Assembly: GCA_937927415.1 (NCBI GenBank)
Contig: CALBDS010000004.1
Coordinates: forward strand, 434,001 to 498,000
DNA from: an uncultured Rhodospirillaceae bacterium
GTDB lineage: Bacteria; Pseudomonadota; Alphaproteobacteria; Azospirillales; Azospirillaceae
Length of the DNA: 64,000 bases
Reading direction: 5' to 3'
Below the pieces are notes generated by a model. That model saw only the letters and a program-made list of their open reading frames with translations, had not been told where the DNA came from and ran no database searches. Position 1 is the first letter of the stretch. The number at the start of each line of letters is the position of its first letter. Shown in pieces: positions 40,395 through 47,791 of this stretch. A program made the position numbers and the translations under genes.

Positions 40395-40790
40395 TCAGCG
40401 CCGGGTGCGGCGGGGAGCGGCCGAATGGCGGGGGACCGGGGCCTGTTCCAGCAGGGTCAGCATGGCGTCCACCGTGTCGGCGTCCAGATCGGCGATGCGC
40501 TGGGCCAGCCGATTCGCCAGTTCGGTCGCCTTGGGCGACAGTCCGGCGGTGTCCACGGTGATGCGGGGGTGCGACAGCTCGGCCAGCCGCTCCATCTCCT
40601 CCGCCTCGTCCCAGAAAATATCGAAATAGCCGCAGATCTGGCGGACGAACTGCACCGAGGGGCGCCCGCGCTTGCCATGCTCCAGCGCCGACAGATAGGC
40701 CGAGGAGATGTGCAGGTCGGCGGCCATCTGCTTCAGCGTCACCCCGCGGGCATCGCGCAGCGCCCGCACCTTTTCCCCGAACGGCGTCAC
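40395..40790 (-). CDS. XRE-family helix-turn-helix regulator
   Basis: The 131-residue protein has an XRE helix-turn-helix at residues 5-50 (LKQMAADLHISSAYLSALEHGKRG), then a tail with predicted helices, ending in a basic Arg-rich segment. The GTG start overlaps the stop codon of the Smr gene (GTGA), so it is translationally coupled to it. By memory this Smr-HTH pair is common in alphaproteobacteria, where the upstream gene is often MltA. Its target is unknown. Confidence 0.85.
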   Translation of the reverse strand: MTPFGEKVRALRDARGVTLKQMAADLHISSAYLSALEHGKRGRPSVQFVRQICGYFDIFWDEAEEMERLAELSHPRITVDTAGLSPKATELANRLAQRIADLDADTVDAMLTLLEQAPVPRHSAAPRRTRR

Positions 40791-41422
40791 CGTGCCTTCC
40801 CCTTTCCTGCACCATCCTTGTCCTGGGTCCGGTGGCGTTTCAGCAGCACGTACAGCGCGCCGTCCCCGCCGTCGCGGGGCTGGGCCGGCTGCACCGCCAG
40901 CACCATCGGGCGCATGGGCGCCTCCCCCAGCCAGCGGGGCACCATCCGCCGCAGCACCCCGCCGTCGGGGCCGCCGCTGCCCTTGCCGGTGATGATGAGG
41001 ACGCAGCGCCGCCCCTCGTGCCACGCCCGATGAACGAATCCCATCAGCGCCCCATGAGCCTGGGTCTGGGTCATGCCGTGCAGGTCGATGCGCCCGTCCA
41101 GTTCCATCCGCCCGCGGCGCAGCCGGTCGGCGGTGCGGCGGTCCATGTCGGCGAAGACCCCCACCTCCAGCGGGCGGGGGGTGCTGGGCCGCGGCGTCTG
41201 GGGCGGGCCGGCGGGGCGGTGGACGGCGGGGACGGCCGGCTCCTCGGGCACACCCTTCGGCGCTTCCGCCGCTGGGTCGGGGGGCGGGACCACCGGCACC
41301 GTGCGGCCGGAGCGCCCCGCGATGGGGTCGGCATCGCGCATCACGAACTGCCAGAGGGAACGCTCCTCCTCCGTCACCGAGCGGCGGCGGCGGGGCAGGA
41401 CGATGCGGCCACGTCCGAACAC
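40787..41422 (-). CDS. Smr/MutS2-domain protein
   Basis: The 211-residue protein has a Pro-rich N-terminal half (VPPPDPAAEAPKGVPEEPAVPAV split over a longer run) and a C-terminal Smr domain with DLHGMTQTQA and ITGKGSGGPDGG signatures. Smr domains nick or bind DNA or RNA; the role here is unknown. The GTG start lies four bases after the lutC stop codon, and its stop overlaps the XRE start. It is thus in one transcript with the lut genes upstream and the XRE gene downstream. Confidence 0.83.
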   Translation of the reverse strand: MFGRGRIVLPRRRRSVTEEERSLWQFVMRDADPIAGRSGRTVPVVPPPDPAAEAPKGVPEEPAVPAVHRPAGPPQTPRPSTPRPLEVGVFADMDRRTADRLRRGRMELDGRIDLHGMTQTQAHGALMGFVHRAWHEGRRCVLIITGKGSGGPDGGVLRRMVPRWLGEAPMRPMVLAVQPAQPRDGGDGALYVLLKRHRTQDKDGAGKGKAR

Positions 41423-41426
41423 CGGC

Positions 41427-42092
41427 TCAGGCCCCTTCGACCAGCAGGATGTGCAGCCGCCGCGGCCCGTGGGCGCCAAGCTGGATGGTCTGTTCGATAT
41501 CGCCGGTGCGCGACGGGCCAGTGACGAAATTCACCGTGCGCGGCACCGCCCCCTCGGCCCGCAGCCGGTCCCATCCATCCTCGTACGTCGCCACGATGCG
41601 CGAGCGCGGCAGCACCACGATGTGGGTGTCGGGCAGGAAATTCAGCGTGGTCGGGTGGCCGGGGCCGGAGGTGAGCATCAGCGTCCCCGTCTCTGCCACC
41701 GCCGCAAAGGCGCCGGTTACCGACACGGCGTCGCCGTCGCGGGCCGGACCGGCGGTGATGGTCAGGGTCGGGCGGCGGTCCCACGGCAGCCCCGCCACGT
41801 CGGGCGCCACCCGCGCTTCCGCCGGCAGGTTGAGGGAGGCGAGATAGGCCGCCACCGCATCGGGCACCCCGTCCAGATCCACCACCCGCTCCACCGTTGC
41901 CGCCACCTCCGTCGCCATGCTGGCGAACAGGTTGGCCAGTTCCCCGGCGGGCCGGTTGGTGCGGGCGGGGATGATGTTGCGGGCGTGGGCGGCGATGCGC
42001 TCCGCCGCCGTCCGGCGGGCCTCGGCCCGGTCCCCGCCGCCCAGCGCGGCGCGGATCGCCCCCAGCACCTGAGAACGCGCGTCGCTCATCAT
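41427..42092 (-). CDS. lutC: Lactate utilisation protein C (LUD domain)
   Basis: The 221-residue LUD-domain protein is the third member of the LutABC complex for L-lactate oxidation, as defined in Bacillus. AETGTLMLTSGPGHPTTLNFLPD is the core LUD segment (split here at the GPGH). It starts with a double ATG that overlaps the lutB stop codon. Smr follows after four bases. Confidence 0.88.
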   Translation of the reverse strand: MMSDARSQVLGAIRAALGGGDRAEARRTAAERIAAHARNIIPARTNRPAGELANLFASMATEVAATVERVVDLDGVPDAVAAYLASLNLPAEARVAPDVAGLPWDRRPTLTITAGPARDGDAVSVTGAFAAVAETGTLMLTSGPGHPTTLNFLPDTHIVVLPRSRIVATYEDGWDRLRAEGAVPRTVNFVTGPSRTGDIEQTIQLGAHGPRRLHILLVEGA

Positions 42093-43507
42093 GCCTCCCC
42101 CCGGCCGGAGCGGCGGTTGCGCTCGGCCCACAGTTCCTGAAAGGTCCGCCCCTCGGGCCGGGGCAGGTCGCGGTGGGCGGTCCAGCCGGCGGCCAGCGGC
42201 CCCGGCGCCCCGAAGCGGCGCAGCACCCGCACCGCCAGCCGGGCGGCGGCGTGGTACAGTCGGGGACGGCGGACGAACCACCCCCACACCCCCAGCCCGC
42301 GGCGGACCGCCGGGGATCCCAGCCCGGCGTCGAATTCCTTTTCCCGCCAGTGGCGCATCATCTTGGGCAGCGGGATGCGCACCGGGCACACCGCCTCGCA
42401 CCGCCCGCAGAAGGTGGAGGCGTTGGGCAGGTGCCCGGCCTTCTCGATGCCGATCAGGGCGGGGTCGATCACCGAACCGATGGGACCGGGATAGACCCAG
42501 CCATAGGCGTGCCCGCCCACCGCACCATAGACCGGGCAATGGTTCATGCAGGCCCCGCAGCGGATGCAGCGCAGCACCTCCTGAAACTCGGTGCCCAGCA
42601 GCTTGGAGCGGCCGTTGTCCAGCAGCACCACATGGAATTCCGCCGGTCCGTCGGCATCCTCCGCCCGCCGCGGCCCGGCGGAGAAGGTGGTGTAGGCGGA
42701 AAACTCCTGCCCCGTGGCCGAGCGCGCCAGCAGCCGCAGCAGGGTGGCGGCGTCCTCCTGGGTCGGCACCACCTTGTCGATGCTGGCGATGACCACATGG
42801 ACCCGCGGCAGGGTCTGGGTCAGGTCGCCGTTGCCTTCGTTGGTGACGATGACCGTGGCGCCGGTTTCGGCAATCAGGAAATTGGCGCCGGTGATGCCCA
42901 CGTCGGCTTCCTGGAACCGGCGGCGCAGCATCAGCCGCGCCTCGGTAATCAGTTCGCGCGGCTCGTCCAGCGGCCGGTCGGGGGGCAGGTCGGTGTGGGC
43001 GGCGCGGAACGCCTCGGCCACCTGCTCCTTGCGCACATGGAAGGCGGGGGCGATGATGTGGGATGGCGGTTCCTTGCGAAGCTGGATGATGTATTCACCC
43101 AGATCGGTTTCGATGGGCACCAGCCCCGCCGCCTCCAGATGGTCGTTGATGCCGATTTCCTCGGCGATCATGGATTTGCCCTTGGTGACGGTCTTCGCCC
43201 CCGCCGCCTGGCACAGGCGCAGGATGGTGTTGCGGGCGTCCGCCGCGGTGGGGCACCAATGGACGTGGCCGCCGGCCTCGTTCACCTTGGCCTCGAACGC
43301 TTCCAGATAGACGTCGAGATGGGCCAGGGTGTGGTTCTTGATGTCCCGGCCCTGGTCGCGCAGATCCTCGAACTCCGGCAGCCGGTCGGCGGCCATGCGG
43401 CGGCGAAGCTGGAAGCCGGTCGCCGACTTGCGCAGCATGTACTGGAGATTCTCGTCCGTCAGCGCCCGGCGGGCGTTTTCGGGAAAGCGGTGGGCGGTGG
43501 ATTCCAT
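42089..43507 (-). CDS. lutB: Lactate utilisation iron-sulfur protein B
   Basis: The 472-residue protein combines an N-terminal LUD domain (TGANFLIAETGATVIVTNEGNG around residue 210) with C-terminal ferredoxin-type 4Fe-4S motifs CIRCGACMNHCP and CGRCEAVCP. It likely passes electrons in lactate oxidation together with LutA and LutC. It starts 19 bases after lutA ends and overlaps lutC. No L-lactate permease gene is seen in the window. Confidence 0.92.
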   Translation of the reverse strand: MESTAHRFPENARRALTDENLQYMLRKSATGFQLRRRMAADRLPEFEDLRDQGRDIKNHTLAHLDVYLEAFEAKVNEAGGHVHWCPTAADARNTILRLCQAAGAKTVTKGKSMIAEEIGINDHLEAAGLVPIETDLGEYIIQLRKEPPSHIIAPAFHVRKEQVAEAFRAAHTDLPPDRPLDEPRELITEARLMLRRRFQEADVGITGANFLIAETGATVIVTNEGNGDLTQTLPRVHVVIASIDKVVPTQEDAATLLRLLARSATGQEFSAYTTFSAGPRRAEDADGPAEFHVVLLDNGRSKLLGTEFQEVLRCIRCGACMNHCPVYGAVGGHAYGWVYPGPIGSVIDPALIGIEKAGHLPNASTFCGRCEAVCPVRIPLPKMMRHWREKEFDAGLGSPAVRRGLGVWGWFVRRPRLYHAAARLAVRVLRRFGAPGPLAAGWTAHRDLPRPEGRTFQELWAERNRRSGRGEA

Positions 43508-43526
43508 GGGATCTGCTCCTCCCCCC

Positions 43527-44312
43527 TCAACCTTTGGCGCCGATGGGCGGCGTGTCGCCGGTCATGTCGGCCAGCACCTCGGCCACATGGCGCACGGCGA
43601 CGGGCGAACCGCGGCGCGACAGGGTTCCGGCGATGTTCAGCAGACAGCCCATATCACCGGCCAGCACCAGATCGGCGCCGGTGGCGGCGATGTCGTCGGC
43701 CTTGTCCCCCGCCATGCGGGCCGACACGTCGGGGTATTTGACGCAGAAGGTGCCGCCGAAGCCGCAACACACCTCCGCCCCCGGCAGTTCCGCCAGTTCC
43801 ACCCCCTCGACCGAGGCCAGAAGCCGGCGCGGCTGCTCCTTCACCCCCAATTCCCGCAGGCCCGAACAACTGTCGTGATAGGTGACCCGGGCGGGACAGC
43901 GGGCGGTCACCGCCCCCACCTTCATCACATCGGTCAGGAACGACACCAGTTCGAACGCCCGCTCCGCCAGGGCGGCGGCCCGCGGCCCCCACACGGGATC
44001 GTCGGCCAGCAGGGCCGGATAATGCTTGCGGATCATCCCCCCGCAGGAGCCGGAGGGGATCACCACGTAATCGAGGCCGTCGAACAGGGCGATGGTGGCA
44101 CGGGCCAGATCGGCCGCCGTGGCGCGGTCGCCGGAATTATAGGCGGGCTGGCCGCAACAGGTCTGCCCCGCCGGCACCTCCACCACGCAACCGGCCTGTT
44201 CCAGCAGGCGCACGGCGGCAAAGCCGACGGTGGGGCGGTACAGGTCCACCAGACAGGTGACGAACAGCCCGACGCGGGGACGACCCGCGGAATGGGAAAA
44301 AGCGGTGACCAT
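43527..44312 (-). CDS. lutA: Lactate utilisation protein A (CCG-domain)
   Basis: The 261-residue CCG-domain protein is related to heterodisulfide reductase subunit B and glycolate oxidase GlcF. The two cysteine-rich blocks are TCCGQPAYNSGD and EVCCGFGGTFCVKYPD, which bind a 4Fe-4S or similar centre. It works with LutB and LutC. The start is uncertain: an ATG 21 bases inside the longer GTG-starting frame is used here. A 10-bp inverted repeat lies just upstream. Confidence 0.9.
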   Translation of the reverse strand: MVTAFSHSAGRPRVGLFVTCLVDLYRPTVGFAAVRLLEQAGCVVEVPAGQTCCGQPAYNSGDRATAADLARATIALFDGLDYVVIPSGSCGGMIRKHYPALLADDPVWGPRAAALAERAFELVSFLTDVMKVGAVTARCPARVTYHDSCSGLRELGVKEQPRRLLASVEGVELAELPGAEVCCGFGGTFCVKYPDVSARMAGDKADDIAATGADLVLAGDMGCLLNIAGTLSRRGSPVAVRHVAEVLADMTGDTPPIGAKG

Positions 44313-44363
44313 GGCGGCGGCGTGCGGTTTCACGGCGGATGTTGGTTGGATGCCGCGACAATA

Positions 44364-44410
44364 GGGGCAGCGTCCACTGTCGGCAAGGCCGGGGGATGCA
44401 ACGCTGCCCC
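44364..44410 (-). promoter_or_regulatory. Inverted repeat upstream of lutA
   Basis: Perfect 10-bp arms GGGGCAGCGT and ACGCTGCCCC are separated by 27 bases. They lie between the unrelated upstream gene and lutA, about 52 bases from the lutA start. A regulator site or an RNA stem are both possible; it does not match the GntR-type TGGT-N3-ACCA operator. Confidence 0.3.
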
Positions 44411-44457
44411 ATACGGAAAAGTCCGCCGCCGCCCGTCACGTCACCGGCGATTTCCCC

Positions 44458-45213
44458 TTACGCCGCCGGCGCATAGCCCGGCAGCCACCGCCCGCGCATG
44501 TGGCGGTGGGCGGCCGCCCCCAGCTTCTCCGTATAGGCGGGGACTTCCGGCCCGATCAGGGGCAGGCCGAAATCGGCGATGGTGGCGGCGATCCCGGCAT
44601 CGTCCAGCGCCCGGCCGGCGGCCACGGCGTGGCGGGCGATTTCCATCTCCTGCCCCCAGAAATAGACGGATTTGGCCTGGACGTTGGCCTGCATCCGCCG
44701 CACCTCCTCCTCCCGGCCGTCGGACACCAGATACGGCCAGATGTCGGGCATCAGCAGATCGACCGGCTCCGCCGGGGTCCAGCGATAGGCATCCCCCTGC
44801 TCCACCCGGATCTTGGCCCGTGCGGCGGGGGGAAGCTGGGCGAAGACATCCAGGTCGCGGTGCAAGGCCAGGATATCGGGATCGAGTTCGACCACCGTAA
44901 CCGCCGTCACCGCGTCCCGCAGGGCGCAGGCGCACGCCGCCCAGCCCATGCCCATCCCCATGATGACCACATGGCCCCGGGACAGCCGCACCCCGATCTC
45001 CTGGCTTTCCAGTTCATAGGGGGTCATGGACATCCAGGTTTCCCCGTTGCGGACCAGCGCGGCCATCTTCTGCACCAGATACAACGATCCCCAATAGCCG
45101 GGGCAGAACACAAGATCGGCGTGATGCACCACCCAATCGCCACACCGGCCGGCGGGATAGGTGGGAATGAAAAGGTCGTACTGGAAAAGAGGGGCCTCTT
45201 TCAGGTCGAGCAT
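44458..45213 (-). CDS. Spermidine synthase-like / SAM-binding protein of unknown substrate
   Basis: The 251-residue protein has a Rossmann segment VVIMGMGMGWAACACALRD near residue 80, followed by VTVVELDPDILALHRDL, the pattern of spermidine synthase-like enzymes. The loop GDAYRWTPAEPVDLLMPDIWPYL (split) stands where the polyamine-synthase Asp motif would be, but the canonical pattern is altered. The substrate may differ from putrescine. It stands alone upstream of lutA and downstream of the AT-rich cassette. Confidence 0.65.
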   Translation of the reverse strand: MLDLKEAPLFQYDLFIPTYPAGRCGDWVVHHADLVFCPGYWGSLYLVQKMAALVRNGETWMSMTPYELESQEIGVRLSRGHVVIMGMGMGWAACACALRDAVTAVTVVELDPDILALHRDLDVFAQLPPAARAKIRVEQGDAYRWTPAEPVDLLMPDIWPYLVSDGREEEVRRMQANVQAKSVYFWGQEMEIARHAVAAGRALDDAGIAATIADFGLPLIGPEVPAYTEKLGAAAHRHMRGRWLPGYAPAA

Positions 45214-45347
45214 GGGAATCCCTTAAATGAATAAGCCGGCCGGCGCCCATAAAACGGCGCCATGAAAACTGTACGGGGGCACCCGGCCGGCGGCCAGCGG
45301 AAACGAAAAAGCCGGCCGGCCATAGGATGATCGACCGGCTTTAACCC

Positions 45348-45376
45348 CACCATCGAAAATGGTGGAGTTTTTACTA
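45348..45376. terminator. Hairpin next to the AT-rich cassette
   Basis: CCACCAT-cgaaa-ATGGTGG is a perfect 7-bp stem followed by a T run on the plus strand; A-rich bases flank the other side. It lies about 24 bases beyond the stop codon of the 289-residue gene and may terminate its transcript, although the T run favours the opposite strand. Confidence 0.4.
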
Positions 45377-45399
45377 CTTGCCGTACTTCAACGAAACGC

Positions 45400-46269
45400 T
45401 CATGGGGTAAAGCCTACCGAATCAGAAAGCACATTACCCACTTCAGACGTAGCGTTTCCCTGAGCATCGACCCAGCGATCATAAGCGCCGATCCCCTCCA
45501 ATACCTTTTCAATAGTATCTAGACAATGCCTGATAAATTCACGTGTAATATAGCAGACCCATGGGGTATTCCCCCACGTGGAATTATTAAACCACGCTGA
45601 TGGGCACCCAGAATTATTCATTTTACCATGAAATTTTACTCTTTTTTCAATAGGCCATTCAAAGCCATTATGAAACATTTTGTGTCGATACTCAAACAGC
45701 GCATAGATAACCAGACTATAATCAGATGGAAGATAAGGCTGCAATCTGGCAGCCTCGCAAAGTTGCGGGATCGCCTTGATAATACCTCTTTGTGGAGAAA
45801 CTGTAATTTCAACTTCCTGATCACCTGATTTTTGAACTTCCTTCGCCCAGAATTCGCAAGACCAGCGATGTTTTTGCAGACCCCAACGTATATGACTTTG
45901 ATCGGCTACCACCCAATATCGGTTCTGACGGTCATTATCACTAAAGAGCCGAGTGAATAGCATTTCTATAAACGGAGCAAGCATACTAACAGCAGCCATA
46001 CTACGAGCGGCATCATCATAGACTGATTGGTTGTAATGGTCGATAAGAAAATCTTCAGCCCGATCCCGATCTGATCCAGCCAGCATTAAGGCTTTCTCCT
46101 GCATTCGGCACAAGCCTTCGGCTGCAGTATTCTCATCACTCTCCAAGGTTCCCAAAAGCCCTCGAATTGCCGTGAATTGAGCGTCAATGTCACATCCATT
46201 CGCACCCATGTCGTACAAAAGAGTGGCTGCATACTGTCTGTTAGTAAGGCTATCTAACGGGTTTGCCAT
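45400..46269 (-). CDS. 289-residue protein with HEPN-like R-x4-H motif
   Basis: The domain is not firmly recognised. A tyrosine-rich helical segment ending in ALFEYRHKMFHNGFEW contains Arg195 and His200, an R-x4-H pair typical of HEPN ribonuclease domains. Surrounding helices are predicted all through the N-terminal half, and no signal peptide is visible. The gene is clearly AT-richer than its neighbours, with codons unlike the housekeeping genes, so it is probably acquired. It starts 20 bases inside the XRE gene with a GGAG site upstream, and is last in a three-gene overlapping unit next to tRNA-Met. It may be a toxin or antiviral effector, but this is an inference from motif and context. 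Confidence 0.6.
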   Translation of the reverse strand: MANPLDSLTNRQYAATLLYDMGANGCDIDAQFTAIRGLLGTLESDENTAAEGLCRMQEKALMLAGSDRDRAEDFLIDHYNQSVYDDAARSMAAVSMLAPFIEMLFTRLFSDNDRQNRYWVVADQSHIRWGLQKHRWSCEFWAKEVQKSGDQEVEITVSPQRGIIKAIPQLCEAARLQPYLPSDYSLVIYALFEYRHKMFHNGFEWPIEKRVKFHGKMNNSGCPSAWFNNSTWGNTPWVCYITREFIRHCLDTIEKVLEGIGAYDRWVDAQGNATSEVGNVLSDSVGFTP

Positions 46270-46480
46270 GTCCAGCCGTCTCCTGCCAAGGCTTGACCCA
46301 ATCCGGGCACCGTGGATCTAGCCAGATTCGCATTAACGCAAGAGCCGGGCCGGGTATATCACGTTCCCCAGCTTCCCAGCGGCGCACCGTCCGCCCATCG
46401 GCCACGCCCAAAGCATCCGCCATCCCCTGCGCGGAAAGGCCCAGCGTATGCCTGGCCTTTTTAAATGCCTCTGGGGTCAT
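46250..46480 (-). CDS. Small XRE-like helix-turn-helix regulator
   Basis: The 76-residue protein has a helix-turn-helix (ADALGVADGRTVRRWEAGERD) followed by IPGPALALMRIWLDPRCP, a pattern seen in mobile-element and prophage regulators. It overlaps the upstream small gene by 4 bases (ATGA) and the downstream 289-residue gene by 20 bases, so the three are probably one transcript. It may repress its own promoter, where two palindromes lie. Confidence 0.75.
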   Translation of the reverse strand: MTPEAFKKARHTLGLSAQGMADALGVADGRTVRRWEAGERDIPGPALALMRIWLDPRCPDWVKPWQETAGHGKPVR

Positions 46481-46668
46481 CCCACCGCCGCGATCTTGCT
46501 GGGAATCAGTGACGCAACCATGCGGCTCAGATCGTCAATCCGCTTGGATTGCTCTTCGCTGCGGGCGTTCGACGCTACCAGCAGCGGATACATCGCCTTT
46601 AAAAGGTCTTTCACTTCAGCCAGATCGGCTTCAATTTTTTCCAGGCGATCTTCGGTGCCCTTGCTCAT
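46477..46668 (-). CDS. Small 63-residue coiled-coil protein
   Basis: The protein is short, highly charged and probably helical: heptad-like EDRLEKIEADLAEVKDLLKAM, then a second helical segment QSKRIDDLSRMVASL. No known domain was recognised. A strong AGGAG site lies seven bases before the ATG. It is the first gene of the cassette. It could be an antitoxin-like or complex-forming partner, but nothing in the sequence proves this. Confidence 0.6.
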   Translation of the reverse strand: MSKGTEDRLEKIEADLAEVKDLLKAMYPLLVASNARSEEQSKRIDDLSRMVASLIPSKIAAVG

Positions 46669-46882
46669 ATCGCTCTCCTATTTGGCGGGCACAGTGCCCT
46701 TGCGATGCGAGGAATATTAGGGCCATTAGCCCTATGTGCCAATGCCCTTTTCGGAGCCGCATCCCATGAACGCAAAATGAACTCATGGTGACACGGAGTT
46801 TAAGCACTCAAACGGAAACCATGCAAAACCATGCACTTACACGCAAAGCACGGCAAAGTCGGATGGCGTCTTGAACAAAAAG
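46669..46882. other. Non-coding gap between tRNA-Met terminator and cassette
   Basis: No gene is seen. It holds the palindromes described separately and a tandem perfect 10-bp repeat AAACCATGCA at 46816-46825 and 46826-46835. The latter resembles binding-site repeats found near recombination or replication sites, but no integrase gene was found. Confidence 0.4.
46687..46734 (-). promoter_or_regulatory. Twin palindromes in the cassette promoter
   Basis: Two inverted repeats lie upstream of the cassette: GGGCAC-A-GTGCCC at 46687-46699 and TAGGGC-catta-GCCCTA at 46718-46734. A possible -10 TAATAT on the minus strand lies near the second. They are good candidates for operators bound by the XRE protein or another regulator. 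Confidence 0.45.
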
Positions 46883-46919
46883 AAAACCCCTTGATTTCGC
46901 CAAGGAAATCAAGGGGTTC
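46883..46919 (-). terminator. Terminator of the tRNA-Met gene
   Basis: AACCCCTTGATTT and AAATCAAGGGGTT arms with an 8-base loop, followed on the minus strand by a T-rich run, lie just downstream of the tRNA 3-prime end. Confidence 0.8.
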
Positions 46920-46922
46920 GAT

Positions 46923-46997
46923 TGGTAGCAGCGGAGGGATTTGAACCCCCGACCAAGGGATTATGATTCCCCTGCTCTACCACTGAGCTACGCTGCC
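46923..46997 (-). tRNA. tRNA-Met (CAT), elongator type
   Basis: The 75-base cloverleaf on the minus strand has an acceptor stem with a G-U pair at 1-72, the anticodon loop ATCATAA with CAT, the T-arm GGGGGTTCAAATCCCTC (17 bases), and an encoded CCA end. The sequence looks like an elongator rather than an initiator tRNA; a lysidine-modified tRNA-Ile2 with the same anticodon cannot be excluded. The AT-rich cassette begins beyond its 3-prime end. Confidence 0.93.
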
Positions 46998-47073
46998 ACA
47001 AAGGCCGCGGCATATGAGTTACCGCGGCTGGGGCCGGACGTGTACTATGGCGGCCGGCTCCCGTCAAGGATTT

Positions 47074-47625
47074 TTACGCATCCTCCAGAATGCCGGTGGG
47101 CAGGCCGTCGAAGCTGACGGCGTTCTTTTCCCGCCAATAGTCGCGGATGCCCTCGTCCCCCTTCTTCGCGGCCCAATCGGGCAGGGTGGCGCGCTGCTCC
47201 CGCACCTCCATCATCGGCACCCCGAAGCCGCAGGACGAGATGATGTCGTCGATCTCCACCACCACGATCTGGCGCTTGCCGGCATAGGCGGGGAACAGCC
47301 GGTCCAACTCCGCCCAGTCGGCGTCACGGGTATGAACGGCTCGGGCGGTGCCGTACAGGCGCAGGATCAGCGGCTTGGCGGTGAAGGAGCAAAACATCAC
47401 CGTGATCCGCGGGTTGACGCGCAGATGCGCCGCCGTCTCGTTGCCGCTGCCGGTCAGGTTGAGAAAGGCCACCCGCCGCGGATCCAGCACCACAAAGCTG
47501 CCGTCCAGCCCCTTGGGGCTGAGGTTCACCCGCCCCTCGTCGGCGGCGGTGGCGACGAAGAACATCGGCTGGGCGGCGATGAACGCCGCCAGATCCGGCG
47601 TGATGCTGTCGTGGTGCTTGGCCAT
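47074..47625 (-). CDS. Pyridoxamine 5-phosphate oxidase family protein
   Basis: The 183-residue protein has the split-barrel flavin-binding fold of the PNPOx-like family: MFFVATAADEGRVNLSPKG, RVAFLNLTGSGNETAAHL and RITVMFCSF. The substrate is unknown; general family members bind FMN or F420 or haem. A GGAGGAGGG site precedes the ATG. It is divergent from the SRPBCC gene. It follows the tRNA-Met at its upstream side and appears to be core sequence. Confidence 0.87.
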   Translation of the reverse strand: MAKHHDSITPDLAAFIAAQPMFFVATAADEGRVNLSPKGLDGSFVVLDPRRVAFLNLTGSGNETAAHLRVNPRITVMFCSFTAKPLILRLYGTARAVHTRDADWAELDRLFPAYAGKRQIVVVEIDDIISSCGFGVPMMEVREQRATLPDWAAKKGDEGIRDYWREKNAVSFDGLPTGILEDA

Positions 47626-47791
47626 TCCGGCGGTTCCCTCCTCCCGGTTCGCAAGATTGAGCCATGGTAAGCAACCAACCCCTTACGACCAAGGTGCGAT
47701 TTCGCTGTTCCCCGCCATTCCGTCATATTATCCCTGACGAAAGAAAGCCGGCAGCGAGGCCGGTACTGGAAAGGATGGGAAGGATACGGCG

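Noticed and set aside
45214..45399. Search for a duplicated tRNA 3-prime end (att site) flanking the cassette
   Set aside because: No copy of the tRNA end was found in the sequence beyond the cassette, so an intact integrative element is not supported.
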